Position numbers and translations under genes: made by a program. A stretch of 64,000 nucleotides of DNA from Martinezella lusitana (GTDB lineage Bacteria > Pseudomonadota > Alphaproteobacteria > Rhizobiales > Rhizobiaceae): contig NZ_WUEY01000003.1 of NCBI RefSeq assembly GCF_010668395.1, positions 558,001 to 622,000 on the forward strand. The letters run 5' to 3'. A model generated the notes under the pieces. The model did not search any database, was not told the DNA's origin, and saw only the letters and a program-made list of their open reading frames with translations. The stretch's first letter is position 1. The number at the start of each line of letters is the position of its first letter. Shown in pieces: positions 18,495 through 27,355 of this stretch.

Positions 18495-19538
18495 ATGAAA
18501 TATAAGAATTTAGGCCGTACCGACATTTCCGTTTCGCAGATCTGCCTTGGCACGATGACCTGGGGCACGCAGAACAGCGAAGCCGAAGCCCATGAACAGA
18601 TGGACTATGCCGTCCACAAGGGCATCAATTTCTTCGATACCGCCGAAATGTATCCGACGACACCTGTAGGACCGGAGACGCAAGGACGCACGGAAGAGTA
18701 TATCGGCAGCTGGTTCGAGAAGACCGGCAGGCGCAAGGACGTGGTGCTCGCCACCAAGGTCGCCGGTCCGGGCCGCGAGTATCTGCGCGGCGGACAGGGC
18801 GCCGACGCCGTCAACATCCGGGCAGCGATCGACGCCAGCCTCAAGCGGCTGAAGACCGACTATATCGACCTCTACCAGGTTCACTGGCCGAACCGCGGCC
18901 ACTTCCATTTCCGCCAGAACTGGAACTACGATCCTTTCAAACAGGATCGCGAAAAGGTCGTCGCCAACATCACCGACATCCTCGAGACGATGGGCGAGCT
19001 GGTGAAGGCCGGCAAGATCCGCGCCATCGGCCTGTCGAACGAGACGACCTGGGGCATCCAGAAATATCTGACGATTGCCGAACAGAAGGGCTTGCCGCGC
19101 GTCGCCACCACCCAGAACGAATACAACCTGCTCTACCGGCATTTCGACCTCGACCTGGCCGAACTGTCTCATCACGAAGACGTCGGCCTGCTCGCCTATT
19201 CGCCGCTCGCCGGCGGCATCCTCACCGGCAAATATGTCGGCGGCGCACGGCCGGCCGGCTCACGCGGCTCGATCAACCTCGACATCGGCGGCCGCCTGCA
19301 GCCGCTGCAGGAGCCGCCGGTCAAGGCCTATCTGGAAATCGCAGCCAAATATGGCATCGATCCTTCCAAGCTGGCGCTGGCCTACTGCCTCACAAAACCG
19401 TTCATGGCCTCCGTCATCATCGGCGCGACAACGATGGCTCAGCTTGAGACGGATATCGCCGGCGCTTACGTGACGCTGCCGGCGGAGGCACTGGCGGAAA
19501 TCGAGCAGGTGCACCGGAAGTATCCGCTGCCGATGTGA
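18495..19538 (+). CDS. NADP(H)-dependent aldo/keto reductase, Tas-like
   Basis: A protein of 347 residues of the AKR TIM-barrel family. It shows the catalytic Asp/Tyr in NFFDTAEMYPTT, the lysine in VVLATKVAGPG, the His in YQVHWPNRG and a C-terminal cofactor region SVIIGATTMAQLETDI. The layout, including the FRQNWNYDP insertion before the second half, follows E. coli Tas. The physiological substrate is not known. It stands alone, divergent from fabD. Confidence 0.9.
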   Translation: MKYKNLGRTDISVSQICLGTMTWGTQNSEAEAHEQMDYAVHKGINFFDTAEMYPTTPVGPETQGRTEEYIGSWFEKTGRRKDVVLATKVAGPGREYLRGGQGADAVNIRAAIDASLKRLKTDYIDLYQVHWPNRGHFHFRQNWNYDPFKQDREKVVANITDILETMGELVKAGKIRAIGLSNETTWGIQKYLTIAEQKGLPRVATTQNEYNLLYRHFDLDLAELSHHEDVGLLAYSPLAGGILTGKYVGGARPAGSRGSINLDIGGRLQPLQEPPVKAYLEIAAKYGIDPSKLALAYCLTKPFMASVIIGATTMAQLETDIAGAYVTLPAEALAEIEQVHRKYPLPM

Positions 19539-19562
19539 GGCGGTGCTAGCTGGCTTCAAATG

Positions 19563-19592
19563 GAATAAGCGGGCAAACCTGTTCGCTTATTC
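19563..19592. terminator. Hairpin between converging aldo/keto reductase gene and 19587-20777
   Basis: GAATAAGCG (19563-19571) pairs perfectly with CGCTTATTC (19584-19592). The stop codon of the minus-strand gene is within the right arm. There is no long T run on either side, so termination strength is uncertain. Confidence 0.5.
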
Positions 19593-20777
19593 AGCCGTCG
19601 AGGTGGAAGCGCTGCAGCAGATTTCGCGAACGTAATTGTTGCCATAGGTAATAAAAGCGGTCGGAGGGATACTTTTCGTTTTAATTAAAGGCTGAAAAAC
19701 GAGGGAATCAACGTCTCCGCCGTATGTCCCCACGATTGTGACGGCATAATGTCCCTGCGCTGTTAAATGAACTGCCATTGGAATAAATGACCGCTTGGCC
19801 AGAGACATTGCGGAGTCTAGAGACTTTTCGGTGGTTATTTCGATATAACGCTTTCCGAACTGATTTTCTTCAAATTCACGCACCCATATCGATGTCTGAA
19901 GCATATAGCCGGTCTTGTTGCCAATCGACACCCGATACCAGTCACCGACACTCTTCTTAATCAGCAACTCGCTCCCATTGGCGAAAACCGCAATCGTCTT
20001 GGAGCGCATATCCCGACTGGTCTTTAAGAAGGCCGACCCACTGCCATCTTGAAGGATGCCGCTTCTCGGGACAGGAACTTGCAGAAGTGACGGCTCCTCG
20101 CTCGGTGCTTTTACCGCTTTGCGTCCATCGGTAGTCGGCGCCTGAGCCTCACCAGCGGACGATTTGGCGTCAGATTCATGAACCTCTTGGAACGACACGG
20201 TTGTCACCCGAAACTTCGTCATTTCGCTCGATGACAAATAGCGGATATCATTGCTGTCATATTTGAGGGCAAGTTGCAGCAAAGCGGGATCGACGCCCAT
20301 TTCGCTCATATAGGCAATCACGTCGGCGGTTTGCTGTTGAATGGCCGCAACGGCATCCTCGACATTCATTCCACTGGTATCGCCGAACGAGGATTTATGA
20401 ACGCCGATTGCACCCGGCTCGGCATAGCGAGTTATCCCGCCCATAAATGACAAGGAACAGGCCGAGGCACATTCCGAGCCTCGCGCAGCTACGGTTTGCA
20501 AACCCAGAGATCGGATCAGACGGCCAAACTCCATGGCCTTGTATACGTTTCCGCCGCCACTAAAAAAACTAACGGAATACGCGTGGCTGGAAAGAACTTT
20601 GCTGCGAAATATGCCCAAGTCATCGTTAGCTTCGAACTGACCGCTTACCATGATAAACTTAGAACCATCTTTCAAGCTTTGAACTTCGTAGCTCAATCTC
20701 GCTGTTGCGTCCTGAGCGACAAGGGTAAGGCCCAAAACAAGACCTGCTACAGCAAAGCTTTTTCCCATTACTTTCAC
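19587..20777 (-). CDS. Secreted ClpP-fold protein with SH3-like and C-terminal repeat-like domains, function unknown
   Basis: A protein of about 396 residues. A signal peptide (FAVAGLVLGLTLVAQDATA) is followed by a region resembling periplasmic ClpP-class proteins, with a possible nucleophile Ser105 in SECASACSLSFMGG and His127 in AIGVHKSSFG. After a Ser/Glu/Pro linker comes an SH3-like domain (FLKTSRDMRSKTIAVFANGS to GDWYRVSIGNKTGYML). The end (ITTEKSLDSAMSLAKR) is weakly SPOR-like. I prefer the GTG at 20777, seven bases after GGGGGC; a TTG at 20801 and ATG at 20768 are alternatives. Its codon use is visibly more AT-rich than its neighbours, suggesting later acquisition. I do not recognise a named family and infer no function beyond a periplasmic, possibly wall-associated, role. 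Confidence 0.75.
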   Translation of the reverse strand: MKVMGKSFAVAGLVLGLTLVAQDATARLSYEVQSLKDGSKFIMVSGQFEANDDLGIFRSKVLSSHAYSVSFFSGGGNVYKAMEFGRLIRSLGLQTVAARGSECASACSLSFMGGITRYAEPGAIGVHKSSFGDTSGMNVEDAVAAIQQQTADVIAYMSEMGVDPALLQLALKYDSNDIRYLSSSEMTKFRVTTVSFQEVHESDAKSSAGEAQAPTTDGRKAVKAPSEEPSLLQVPVPRSGILQDGSGSAFLKTSRDMRSKTIAVFANGSELLIKKSVGDWYRVSIGNKTGYMLQTSIWVREFEENQFGKRYIEITTEKSLDSAMSLAKRSFIPMAVHLTAQGHYAVTIVGTYGGDVDSLVFQPLIKTKSIPPTAFITYGNNYVREICCSASTSTAE

Positions 20778-20798
20778 AACCAAGCCCCCAATATTCGC

Positions 20799-20843
20799 CA
20801 AGTCATGATTTCCACAGGACCTATCGTTTCACAAGTCATGATT
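20799..20843. repeat. Two 12-bp direct repeats upstream of the ClpP-fold gene
   Basis: CAAGTCATGATT occurs at 20799-20810 and 20832-20843, start to start 33 bases (about three helical turns), just before the translation start of the minus-strand gene. The spacing places both copies on one DNA face, as expected of a paired operator. Confidence 0.6.
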
Positions 20844-20936
20844 GCAGGGCATATTTCAAGAGTCGCTCAGCCCCATGGCTAGCGTGGGACGGGCCTGTAA
20901 CACCGCCAGGAATGTCCAGCCGGTCGCCGCAAGCGG

Positions 20937-21683
20937 TTATTGCCCAGCCTTCGGCGCCGTCGTCAGCTCGGAACCATAAGCCTCCTTCAACCCCTCCTGC
21001 CCCTTTACCCGATCCACGGCCTTGTGAAGCAGGGTCGAGCTATAGCCTTGCGAACTCCGCCCTTCGATCAGGGTGACATCGGCGTTTCCCGGATTGTTCG
21101 ATTGCTCGAACCAATCGACCGGGTGATGCAGGAAGTTCATCTCGAAGGCCCGGTTGGTGACGCCGTGGCCGACGATGATGACATTGTTCTTTCCGTTTTC
21201 GGCATCGTGCATGACGGTCTGCAGGAACAGGCGGACGCGCTGGGCGACGTCGGCGCGGCTTTCGCCGTCCGGCGGGCGGGCGTAGAACTTGCCGTTGTTG
21301 TTGCGCAACCGCGCCCACTTCTCGAACTCGTCGGGGAATTTCCGCTTCTGTTCGGCGTGATCGTAGATTTCGGTAAAGAGCCCGAAATCCTGCTCGCGCA
21401 GCAGATAATCCTCCCTGACGTCCCCGATCAGATCGGCGGGCAAACCCTCCAGCAGAGCATCCTTGCTCTGCCTTGTCCGCAGGAACGGCGAATACCAGAC
21501 GTTCAGCTTGCGCAACTCGGCGCTCGGCAGCCCCTTCAGATAAGCAGCGATCGCCTGCCCCGCCTCCAGCACCTGCCGATATCCCCACTCCGTCAACGGG
21601 ACATTGTGATCGCCGAACTGCCGATAGGCCTGGTCATCGATATTGCCGAGGGATTCGCCGTGCCGAACGAGAAGGATGCGCAT
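20937..21683 (-). CDS. Histidine phosphatase (phosphoglycerate mutase-like) family protein
   Basis: A protein of 248 residues starting with the phosphohistidine motif MRILLVRHGESLGNID. It also has the acid/base region YSPFLRTRQSKDALL, the second arginine/Glu block PPDGESRADVAQRVRLFLQ and the second histidine in VIIVGHGVTNRAFEMN. Members dephosphorylate diverse small molecules or proteins; the inserted DHAEQKRKFPDEFEKWARLR region is seen in broad-specificity phosphatases. The start at 21683 is fixed by the RHG motif; the frame is open upstream but is not protein-like there. No partner gene suggests a substrate. Confidence 0.88.
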   Translation of the reverse strand: MRILLVRHGESLGNIDDQAYRQFGDHNVPLTEWGYRQVLEAGQAIAAYLKGLPSAELRKLNVWYSPFLRTRQSKDALLEGLPADLIGDVREDYLLREQDFGLFTEIYDHAEQKRKFPDEFEKWARLRNNNGKFYARPPDGESRADVAQRVRLFLQTVMHDAENGKNNVIIVGHGVTNRAFEMNFLHHPVDWFEQSNNPGNADVTLIEGRSSQGYSSTLLHKAVDRVKGQEGLKEAYGSELTTAPKAGQ

Positions 21684-22072
21684 GAAGGGTCCCGTATTGC
21701 TGCAAATCGCATCATATGGGAGAGCGTGGCGCTTGCAACGTCGGGGCAAGCGGGCGCATACGATTTGGCGTGGGTCCCAGCGTGGTCTTGGGCGAGCAAA
21801 TAACGCAATTTCGTCCTTCCCCTTGCCTTTCCCGGAAAAATCCGTATAAGCCGCCCTGTTCGCAACCCGGTCTTCTGGCTGGTGGCTGAACGGAGGGCCG
21901 GTTTTTCGCAAGAAGAATCGTCGGAACGGAAGCGTTCCAGCCTCCCGTGTCTCCGCTCTCGACCGTCTCGGAAACGCTTTTCTTGCTTGGGGTCATCCCT
22001 CTCAGGAGCAGTCGTTGAGGCTTAGCCGCCGAATACCGGGTTCAGACCAACGCAAGAAAGGCAAAGCTATCC
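21684..22072. other. 389-bp divergent region: rpsF promoter and long structured leader
   Basis: No gene seen. It holds a good promoter (21823-21850), a leader of about 215 bases to the rpsF start, the hairpin GGAACG-GAAG-CGTTCC at 21923-21938, and near 22030 a stretch with two CCG triplets (GCCGCCGAATACCGGG). The promoter of the minus-strand phosphatase must lie in the first part but is not obvious. Confidence 0.6.
21823..21850 (+). promoter_or_regulatory. Probable sigma70-type promoter of the rpsF operon
   Basis: TTGCCT (21823-21828) and TATAAG (21845-21850) are 16 bases apart. Both are near consensus for alphaproteobacterial housekeeping promoters, and a C precedes the -35 box as is usual there. 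Transcription would start near 21857, leaving a leader of about 215 bases. Confidence 0.6.
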
Positions 22073-22519
22073 ATGGCTCTTTACGAACATGTATTCCTTG
22101 CCCGGCAGGATATTTCCGCGCAGCAGGTCGACGCCCTCGTAGAACAGTACAAGGGTGTTATCGAAGCTAACGGCGGTAAAGTCGGGCGTATCGAAAACTG
22201 GGGCCTCAAGTCCCTCACCTACCGCATCAAGAAGAACCGCAAGGCTCATTACGCCCTGATGGACATCGATGCTCCGGCTGCTGCGATCCAGGAAATGGAA
22301 CGCCAGATGCGCATCAGCGAAGACGTTCTGCGTTACATGACGATCGCTGTCGAGAAGCACGAAGAAGGCCCGTCTGCCATGATGCAGAAGCGCGACCGTG
22401 ACGACCGTCCGCGTCGTGATGGCGACCGTCCGGAGCGCAGCTTCGGCGATCGTGGTCCGCGCCCGGATCGTGGCGACCGCGAAGACCGTCCGCGCCGTCC
22501 GCGCGAAGACCGCGTATAA
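22073..22519 (+). CDS. rpsF: 30S ribosomal protein S6
   Basis: A protein of 148 residues. The first 95 or so are the S6 fold ([40 protein letters not shown]). S6 binds S18 on the platform of the small subunit. The remaining part, about 50 residues, is a low-complexity Arg/Asp tail with repeated DRPRR and DRGD units, an extension found in alphaproteobacterial S6 and predicted to be disordered. First gene of rpsF-rpsR-DUF2232-rplI. Confidence 0.98.
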   Translation: MALYEHVFLARQDISAQQVDALVEQYKGVIEANGGKVGRIENWGLKSLTYRIKKNRKAHYALMDIDAPAAAIQEMERQMRISEDVLRYMTIAVEKHEEGPSAMMQKRDRDDRPRRDGDRPERSFGDRGPRPDRGDREDRPRRPREDRV

Positions 22520-22533
22520 GGAGATTTTGAACA

Positions 22534-22782
22534 ATGTCTGAAGTTTCCTCCGCACCGGTCCGCCGTCCGTTCCATCGCCGCCGCAAGACCTGCCCGTTCT
22601 CGGGCGCCAATGCGCCGCGCATCGACTACAAGGACGTCCGTCTCCTGCAGCGCTACATTTCCGAGCGCGGCAAGATCGTTCCTTCCCGCATCACGGCCGT
22701 TTCCCAGAAGAAGCAGCGCGAACTCGCCCAGGCGATCAAGCGCGCCCGTTTCCTCGGCCTGCTGCCCTACGTCGTCGCTTAA
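22534..22782 (+). CDS. rpsR: 30S ribosomal protein S18
   Basis: A protein of 82 residues with the S18 core [20 protein letters not shown] and [14 protein letters not shown]. It forms a heterodimer with S6 in the 30S platform. It starts 14 bases after rpsF with AAGGAGAT as SD. The stable hairpin after its stop may reduce read-through to the membrane protein gene. Confidence 0.98.
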   Translation: MSEVSSAPVRRPFHRRRKTCPFSGANAPRIDYKDVRLLQRYISERGKIVPSRITAVSQKKQRELAQAIKRARFLGLLPYVVA

Positions 22783-22807
22783 TAGCAGCCGACGCAGACT
22801 GAATAAG

Positions 22808-22840
22808 GGGAAGGCAGCGATGCCTTCCCTTCTCCCTTTC
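22808..22840 (+). terminator. Strong hairpin after rpsR
   Basis: GGGAAGGCA (22808-22816) pairs perfectly with TGCCTTCCC (22821-22829) around a GCGA (GNRA) tetraloop, followed by the pyrimidine-rich TTCTCCCTTTC. The T run is weak, so partial termination or 3'-end protection of the rpsF-rpsR message is more likely than a full stop, since rplI downstream needs expression. Confidence 0.5.
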
Positions 22841-22946
22841 GCGGTGGGCGCGAATCGGAACCTTGAAACCCCATGTTGGGGACGGCTTTCAGGCCCGAGT
22901 GCCGGAAGCATCCTCTAACTGCTCGATCGTGAAGCAGGACAGCGAC

Positions 22947-23927
22947 GTGAAAAAGTTGAACGCAAAAGAGCTTGGTATCGGCGCACTCGCCGGTCTGACC
23001 GCCGCCCTACTCGTGTATGGCGCGACGGTACAGCCATTGCTGTTCATCCTCTTCGGCGCACTTTCCGCTCTTCCTATCCTGATCGTCGGCCTCGGCTGGG
23101 GCAACATGGCGGTCATTGTCGCCGTCCTCGTCGCCGGCGTGGTTGGTACGATCGCGCAATCGGTCTATTTCGGACTGTTCGTCCTTTTGCTGACGCTGAT
23201 CCCCGCATGGCTCAGCCATCTCGCGAATCTGGCGCGGCCCGCTTCCGAACTCGGCGGACCGGATCACCTGATGGCCTGGTATCCACTCTCCGATATTATG
23301 CTGCACCTGTGCGGCCTTGCCGCCGTGGTCATCGTCGTCGCCGGCGCGGTCATGGGCTACAATGCCGATCTCGTCGGCCAGGTCGTGGATCTCTACGTCA
23401 GGGCCGTGAACGAGCAGCAGCCATCGTTGCCGCTCGATCCCATCGCAATCCAGAAGACCAAGACCCTCATGCTCTACGCGATCCCCGTCGCCTGGGGCAT
23501 GATCTGGGTCATGATGCTGCTGGCCGCGTATTACGTGGCGACCCGCATCGTCGCGACGTCGAACCGTAATCTGCGCCCGCGCGAGGATATTCCCTCCTCG
23601 CTGCGCATGAACCGCAATGCGATCTTCGTCTTTCTCGTGGCAATCGTCGCCATCTTCTTCGGCGGCGTCCTGGCCCTCATCGCCGCCGCCGTGCTCGGTG
23701 CTTTCGGCGCGGGCTTCATCGTTTCCGGCTTTGCGTCGCTGCACTACCGGACACGCGGCAAGGACTGGCGCATACCCGTGCTGATCCTCTGCTACGTGCT
23801 GTCCTTCGTCCTGACGCTGCCGCTCGTCATCATCCTTGTTCTCGGCCTCTACGATACCCGCAAGGCGATATCGCTGACCCCGAACAAGAATGCCGATACA
23901 TCCAAACCAACAGACACGAAAATCTGA
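22947..23927 (+). CDS. DUF2232 family membrane protein
   Basis: A protein of about 326 residues with roughly eight hydrophobic segments, of the DUF2232 kind often placed between rpsR and rplI in alphaproteobacteria. It starts [20 protein letters not shown] and ends with a polar tail ([16 protein letters not shown]). I chose GTG at 22947, seven bases after AGGA at 22936-22939; another GTG at 22929 is in frame. No function is known for the family; S-component-like transport and polymer-linked roles have been suggested for relatives. The link to ribosomal genes is positional only. Confidence 0.82.
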   Translation: MKKLNAKELGIGALAGLTAALLVYGATVQPLLFILFGALSALPILIVGLGWGNMAVIVAVLVAGVVGTIAQSVYFGLFVLLLTLIPAWLSHLANLARPASELGGPDHLMAWYPLSDIMLHLCGLAAVVIVVAGAVMGYNADLVGQVVDLYVRAVNEQQPSLPLDPIAIQKTKTLMLYAIPVAWGMIWVMMLLAAYYVATRIVATSNRNLRPREDIPSSLRMNRNAIFVFLVAIVAIFFGGVLALIAAAVLGAFGAGFIVSGFASLHYRTRGKDWRIPVLILCYVLSFVLTLPLVIILVLGLYDTRKAISLTPNKNADTSKPTDTKI

Positions 23928-23946
23928 CATCGAAAGGAACAAGAAA

Positions 23947-24525
23947 ATGGAAGTCATTCTTCTCGAACGCATCTCCAAGCTCGGCCAGATGGGCGAAACC
24001 GTCAAGGTTCGCGACGGCTTTGCCCGTAACTACCTGCTGCCGCTCGGCAAGGCGCTGCGCGCCAACGCCGCCAACAAGGCCCGTTTCGAAGCCGAGCGCG
24101 CGACGCTCGAAGCTCGTAACCTCGAGCGCAAGAGCGAAGCCCAGAAGGTTGCCGACGTTCTCGGCGGCAAGTCCTTCATCGTCGTTCGCTCGGCTGGCGA
24201 AACCGGTCAGCTCTACGGTTCGGTCGCTGCTCGTGACGTCGTTGAAATCCTCGCCGCCGAAGGCTTTAACATCGGTCGCAGCCAGGTTCACATGAACACC
24301 CCGATCAAGGCCATCGGCCTGCACGACGTTGCCATCGGCCTGCACGCCGAAGTCGAAATCACCGTCGAGCTCAACGTTGCCCGTTCCGCTGAAGAAGCCG
24401 AGCGTCAGTCCAAGGGCGAGACCCTCACCTCCGCCGACGCCATCTACGGCATCGACGAAGACGCCCTGCGTCCGGAAGACTTCTTCGATCCGGAAGCTGA
24501 CGGCAACGCCGAAGACGACGCTTGA
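23947..24525 (+). CDS. rplI: 50S ribosomal protein L9
   Basis: A protein of 192 residues. The N-domain carries the L9 signature [37 protein letters not shown]; a long connecting helix and the C-domain follow. After about residue 150 comes an acidic extension ([18 protein letters not shown]) usual for alphaproteobacteria. L9 reaches from the L1 stalk base and affects frame maintenance. I chose the ATG at 23947, with AAGGA upstream. It ends the ribosomal operon at a strong terminator. Confidence 0.98.
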   Translation: MEVILLERISKLGQMGETVKVRDGFARNYLLPLGKALRANAANKARFEAERATLEARNLERKSEAQKVADVLGGKSFIVVRSAGETGQLYGSVAARDVVEILAAEGFNIGRSQVHMNTPIKAIGLHDVAIGLHAEVEITVELNVARSAEEAERQSKGETLTSADAIYGIDEDALRPEDFFDPEADGNAEDDA

Positions 24526-24554
24526 TCGTCAGGTCTTTGCAAGATCGCGAATGA

Positions 24555-24590
24555 AAGAAAGCCTGGGTCTTACGACCCAGGCTTTTTTGT
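24555..24590. terminator. Strong bidirectional terminator after rplI
   Basis: GCCTGGGTC (24561-24569), loop TTAC, GACCCAGGC (24574-24582), then TTTTTT. On the opposite strand the hairpin is followed by TTTCTTT, so it also suits the converging HlyD gene. Confidence 0.9.
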
Positions 24591-24624
24591 TGTCATGCGA
24601 ACGGAGGGGATAGCAGCCTGCCGG

Positions 24625-25692
24625 TCAATCGCCGCCTGCGGCTTCCGGCAGCGGGGCCGAATCCCTGTCGATCGAAACCAGCACGGACATGCCGGGCGCC
24701 AGGTCGTCCGCCAGGGGCTGGCCATCCTCGATCTTGATCCGGACGCCGATGCGCTGGGCGACCTTGGTGAAATTGCCCGTGGCGTTGTCGGCCTTGATGA
24801 CGGCGAATTCGGAACCGGCGGCCGGCGAAAAGCGCTGGATGCGGCCCTTGATCTCGCGATGCCCCAGCGCATCCACCGATATCGTGGCCGGCTGATCGAG
24901 CTTCATGCCGTCGAGCTGCGTCTCCTTGAAATTGGCAATGACCCAGACGTCTTTCGGCACCAGGCTCATGAGCTGCGTGCCGGGCGTCACATATTGGCCT
25001 ATGCGCACGCCGACCTCGCCGACCCGACCATCGCGCGGCGCCTTGATCGTCGTGTTGTCCAGATCGATTTCGGCAAGCTGCACGGCCGCTTCCGCGCCAC
25101 TGACGCCGGCCTCGAGCGAGGCGCGGTTGACGATGATCGTCGTCAAATTCTGCTGGGATACGTCCAGACCGGCCTTGGCCTGATTGAGCGACGCTTGCGC
25201 CTGCTGCAACGTTGCCTGCGCCTGCTCGGAATCACTGGTGGTCGACACGCCCTTGGAAACCAGCGTCGTCACGCGGTCGGCGGCAAGCTGCGCGCGCTTG
25301 AGCGCGGCATTGGCGCTGTCGATCTGGGCCTGGCTGGAGACGATGCCGGCGCGGGCCGCCTGTTCCTGCTGCTGCGAATTGGCAAGCGCCGCCTTCTGCC
25401 CGGCCAATGTCGCGCGCGCCTGCGCCACCTTCTGCTTGTAGATGCGGTCGTCGATCTGGGCGAGCACATCGTCCTGCTTGACGAGCTTGTAGTCCTTGAT
25501 CGGCACGTCGGTTATATAGCCGCTGACCTGCGGGCTGATGGTCGTGACATAGCCCTTCACATAAGCATCGTCGGTCGTCTCGACGGACGTCTTGAACGGC
25601 GGCAGATGCCAAGCATAGAGCACCAGCATGACGCCGCCGATGCCTGCCAGAACCGCAATGACTTCGATGGGTGAGCGAACGAGCCTCGGCAT
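24625..25692 (-). CDS. HlyD/EmrA-family membrane fusion protein
   Basis: A protein of 355 residues. One N-terminal membrane anchor (EVIAVLAGIGGVMLVLYAWH), then TSVETTDDAYVKGYVTTISP and GYITDVPIKDYKLVKQDDV mark the EmrA/HlyD lipoyl half. A long alpha-hairpin (about 95-200, Gln/Ala-rich) follows, then the second lipoyl half (TTIKAPRDGRVGEVGVRIGQ) and beta-barrel. It joins the inner membrane MFS pump to an outer membrane channel. It starts 17 bases after the EmrB-like gene, in a MarR-MFS-MFP operon. The exported drug or metabolite cannot be told. Confidence 0.93.
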   Translation of the reverse strand: MPRLVRSPIEVIAVLAGIGGVMLVLYAWHLPPFKTSVETTDDAYVKGYVTTISPQVSGYITDVPIKDYKLVKQDDVLAQIDDRIYKQKVAQARATLAGQKAALANSQQQEQAARAGIVSSQAQIDSANAALKRAQLAADRVTTLVSKGVSTTSDSEQAQATLQQAQASLNQAKAGLDVSQQNLTTIIVNRASLEAGVSGAEAAVQLAEIDLDNTTIKAPRDGRVGEVGVRIGQYVTPGTQLMSLVPKDVWVIANFKETQLDGMKLDQPATISVDALGHREIKGRIQRFSPAAGSEFAVIKADNATGNFTKVAQRIGVRIKIEDGQPLADDLAPGMSVLVSIDRDSAPLPEAAGGD

Positions 25693-25709
25693 GGAACTGT
25701 TTCATATCC

Positions 25710-27347
25710 TCATGGGTTGGATGCGGCGACCTGCGCCCGATCTTCGGCCAGACGGGCTCTGACGAAGCGGTAGAACACGTGGATTGAGAGACCGGCGAGC
25801 GATATGAAAGCGATCACGGCGGCGACGAAAAACGCATCGCCATAGGCGAGCATATTGGCCTCCCGGCTCATCTGCGCGCCGAGCAGCGACAGCCCCTCTC
25901 CCTTCAGCAGCGCGCTGTCCCCGATCACCCTGCCATAGGAGGCTGAAAGCTGGCTGACGCGATCGGCCACATGCGGATCGGTCAGCAACACGCGCTCGGT
26001 CAGGACGGCGGAGTGAAACTTTTCGCGAATGGTGATCAGCGTGCCGTAGAAGGCGGAGCCGATCAGGCCGCCGATGCTCTGGGTGAAGGCGAAGACGACG
26101 AAGAAGGTCACCAGGTAAGGCGGCCCCTTGCTCAGCGCCGCCTTGAAGCCCTCCGACATGGATGGCGGCAGAAACAGGGCCGCGCCGGCCGCGACCAGCG
26201 CCTGGCTGAGATACATCTGTTCCGGCCGGGTAAGGTTCGTCACCTGCGAATCCATCAACGAGCCCACTCCCATCAGGATGAGCGCGACGAACTGGATCTG
26301 CCAGCCGAAGCCGTAACTCATGAACACCGTACAGATGAGCCCGCCGATGATCGAGAACGCAAGGATGATCCAATAGAGCATGGCAAGCTGATCGTAGAGG
26401 AGGCCGACCGCGTTCTGATAGAAGGTCATGACGACAGAGGTCTGCTCGGCCGCAATCAGGCGGAAGATCAGCAGAATGCCCGTCAGGTGCAGGATTTCGG
26501 GGCGCAGCAGCCAGCGAACGTCGATGAGCGGCGTCGACCGCCTCAGATCGACGACGATGGCGGCTGTGATCGACGCGATGCCGATCGCCAGCACGATGCC
26601 GAGCCAGGGCACCTCGAGCCACCAGTAGAGACGCCCGACCGACAGAACGATCGCCAGACAGCCGAAACCGATCGCCACCAGCAGGTAGCTGAAAATATCG
26701 CCGAGAACGATGACCTTGACGCGCGGCGGCGGCGTCAGCGGCAAAAGATAGATGATCGGCATGACCAGCAGCGCCAGCGCCATCTCGAGCGTGTAAAGGC
26801 CGCGCCATTCGCCATAGTCCAGCAGCGAGGGCGACACGAGGCGGGTGATGGGGGCGGCAAGCAGCGTATTCGTCATCGCCAGGCTGACGCCGACCGTCAT
26901 CTTCTTCGCCGGCTCGAAGGCCTCCAGCATGTAGAGGAAGCCGAGCGTCGAGAGCGGCGCGCCGGCGATGCCGCTCAGGAAACGGACGACGATGGCCGAA
27001 TGCAGGTCGGAGACGAACAGATTGAGCAGTGACGCAAGCACGAAACCGAGAATGCTGACCTCGGCGAAATTGCGCACGCCATATTGCAGGCGGATCTTCA
27101 CCAGGGCGATCGCAAGGCTGACATTGGGCGCCATGTAGGCGGCCGACAGCCAGGCGGACTCGGTGGTCGTCGCAGCGATGGTGCCCTGGATCTGGGTCAG
27201 GTTGGCGAAGGCGAGATTGAGACCGAGACCCTGGGTCAGAAAGAACATCACGGATGCCGCAATATAGAGCGGCACTTTCCAGCCCGGCATAGGCGGTGGG
27301 ACGGCGTTGGCTTCCGCATTGGCGACCAGGCCCGGATCACCGCTCAT
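25710..27347 (-). CDS. MFS efflux transporter, DHA2 (EmrB-like) family
   Basis: A protein of 545 residues with about 14 hydrophobic segments, the size and topology of drug:H+ antiporter family 2. Recognisable stretches include TTESAWLSAAYMAPNVSLAI near the first loop and VRFLSGIAGAPLSTLGFLYM. With the downstream HlyD-type protein it would form a tripartite exporter. It begins 8 bases after the MarR gene stop, so its expression should follow that regulator. The substrate is unknown. Confidence 0.93.
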   Translation of the reverse strand: MSGDPGLVANAEANAVPPPMPGWKVPLYIAASVMFFLTQGLGLNLAFANLTQIQGTIAATTTESAWLSAAYMAPNVSLAIALVKIRLQYGVRNFAEVSILGFVLASLLNLFVSDLHSAIVVRFLSGIAGAPLSTLGFLYMLEAFEPAKKMTVGVSLAMTNTLLAAPITRLVSPSLLDYGEWRGLYTLEMALALLVMPIIYLLPLTPPPRVKVIVLGDIFSYLLVAIGFGCLAIVLSVGRLYWWLEVPWLGIVLAIGIASITAAIVVDLRRSTPLIDVRWLLRPEILHLTGILLIFRLIAAEQTSVVMTFYQNAVGLLYDQLAMLYWIILAFSIIGGLICTVFMSYGFGWQIQFVALILMGVGSLMDSQVTNLTRPEQMYLSQALVAAGAALFLPPSMSEGFKAALSKGPPYLVTFFVVFAFTQSIGGLIGSAFYGTLITIREKFHSAVLTERVLLTDPHVADRVSQLSASYGRVIGDSALLKGEGLSLLGAQMSREANMLAYGDAFFVAAVIAFISLAGLSIHVFYRFVRARLAEDRAQVAASNP

Positions 27348-27355
27348 GCATTACC

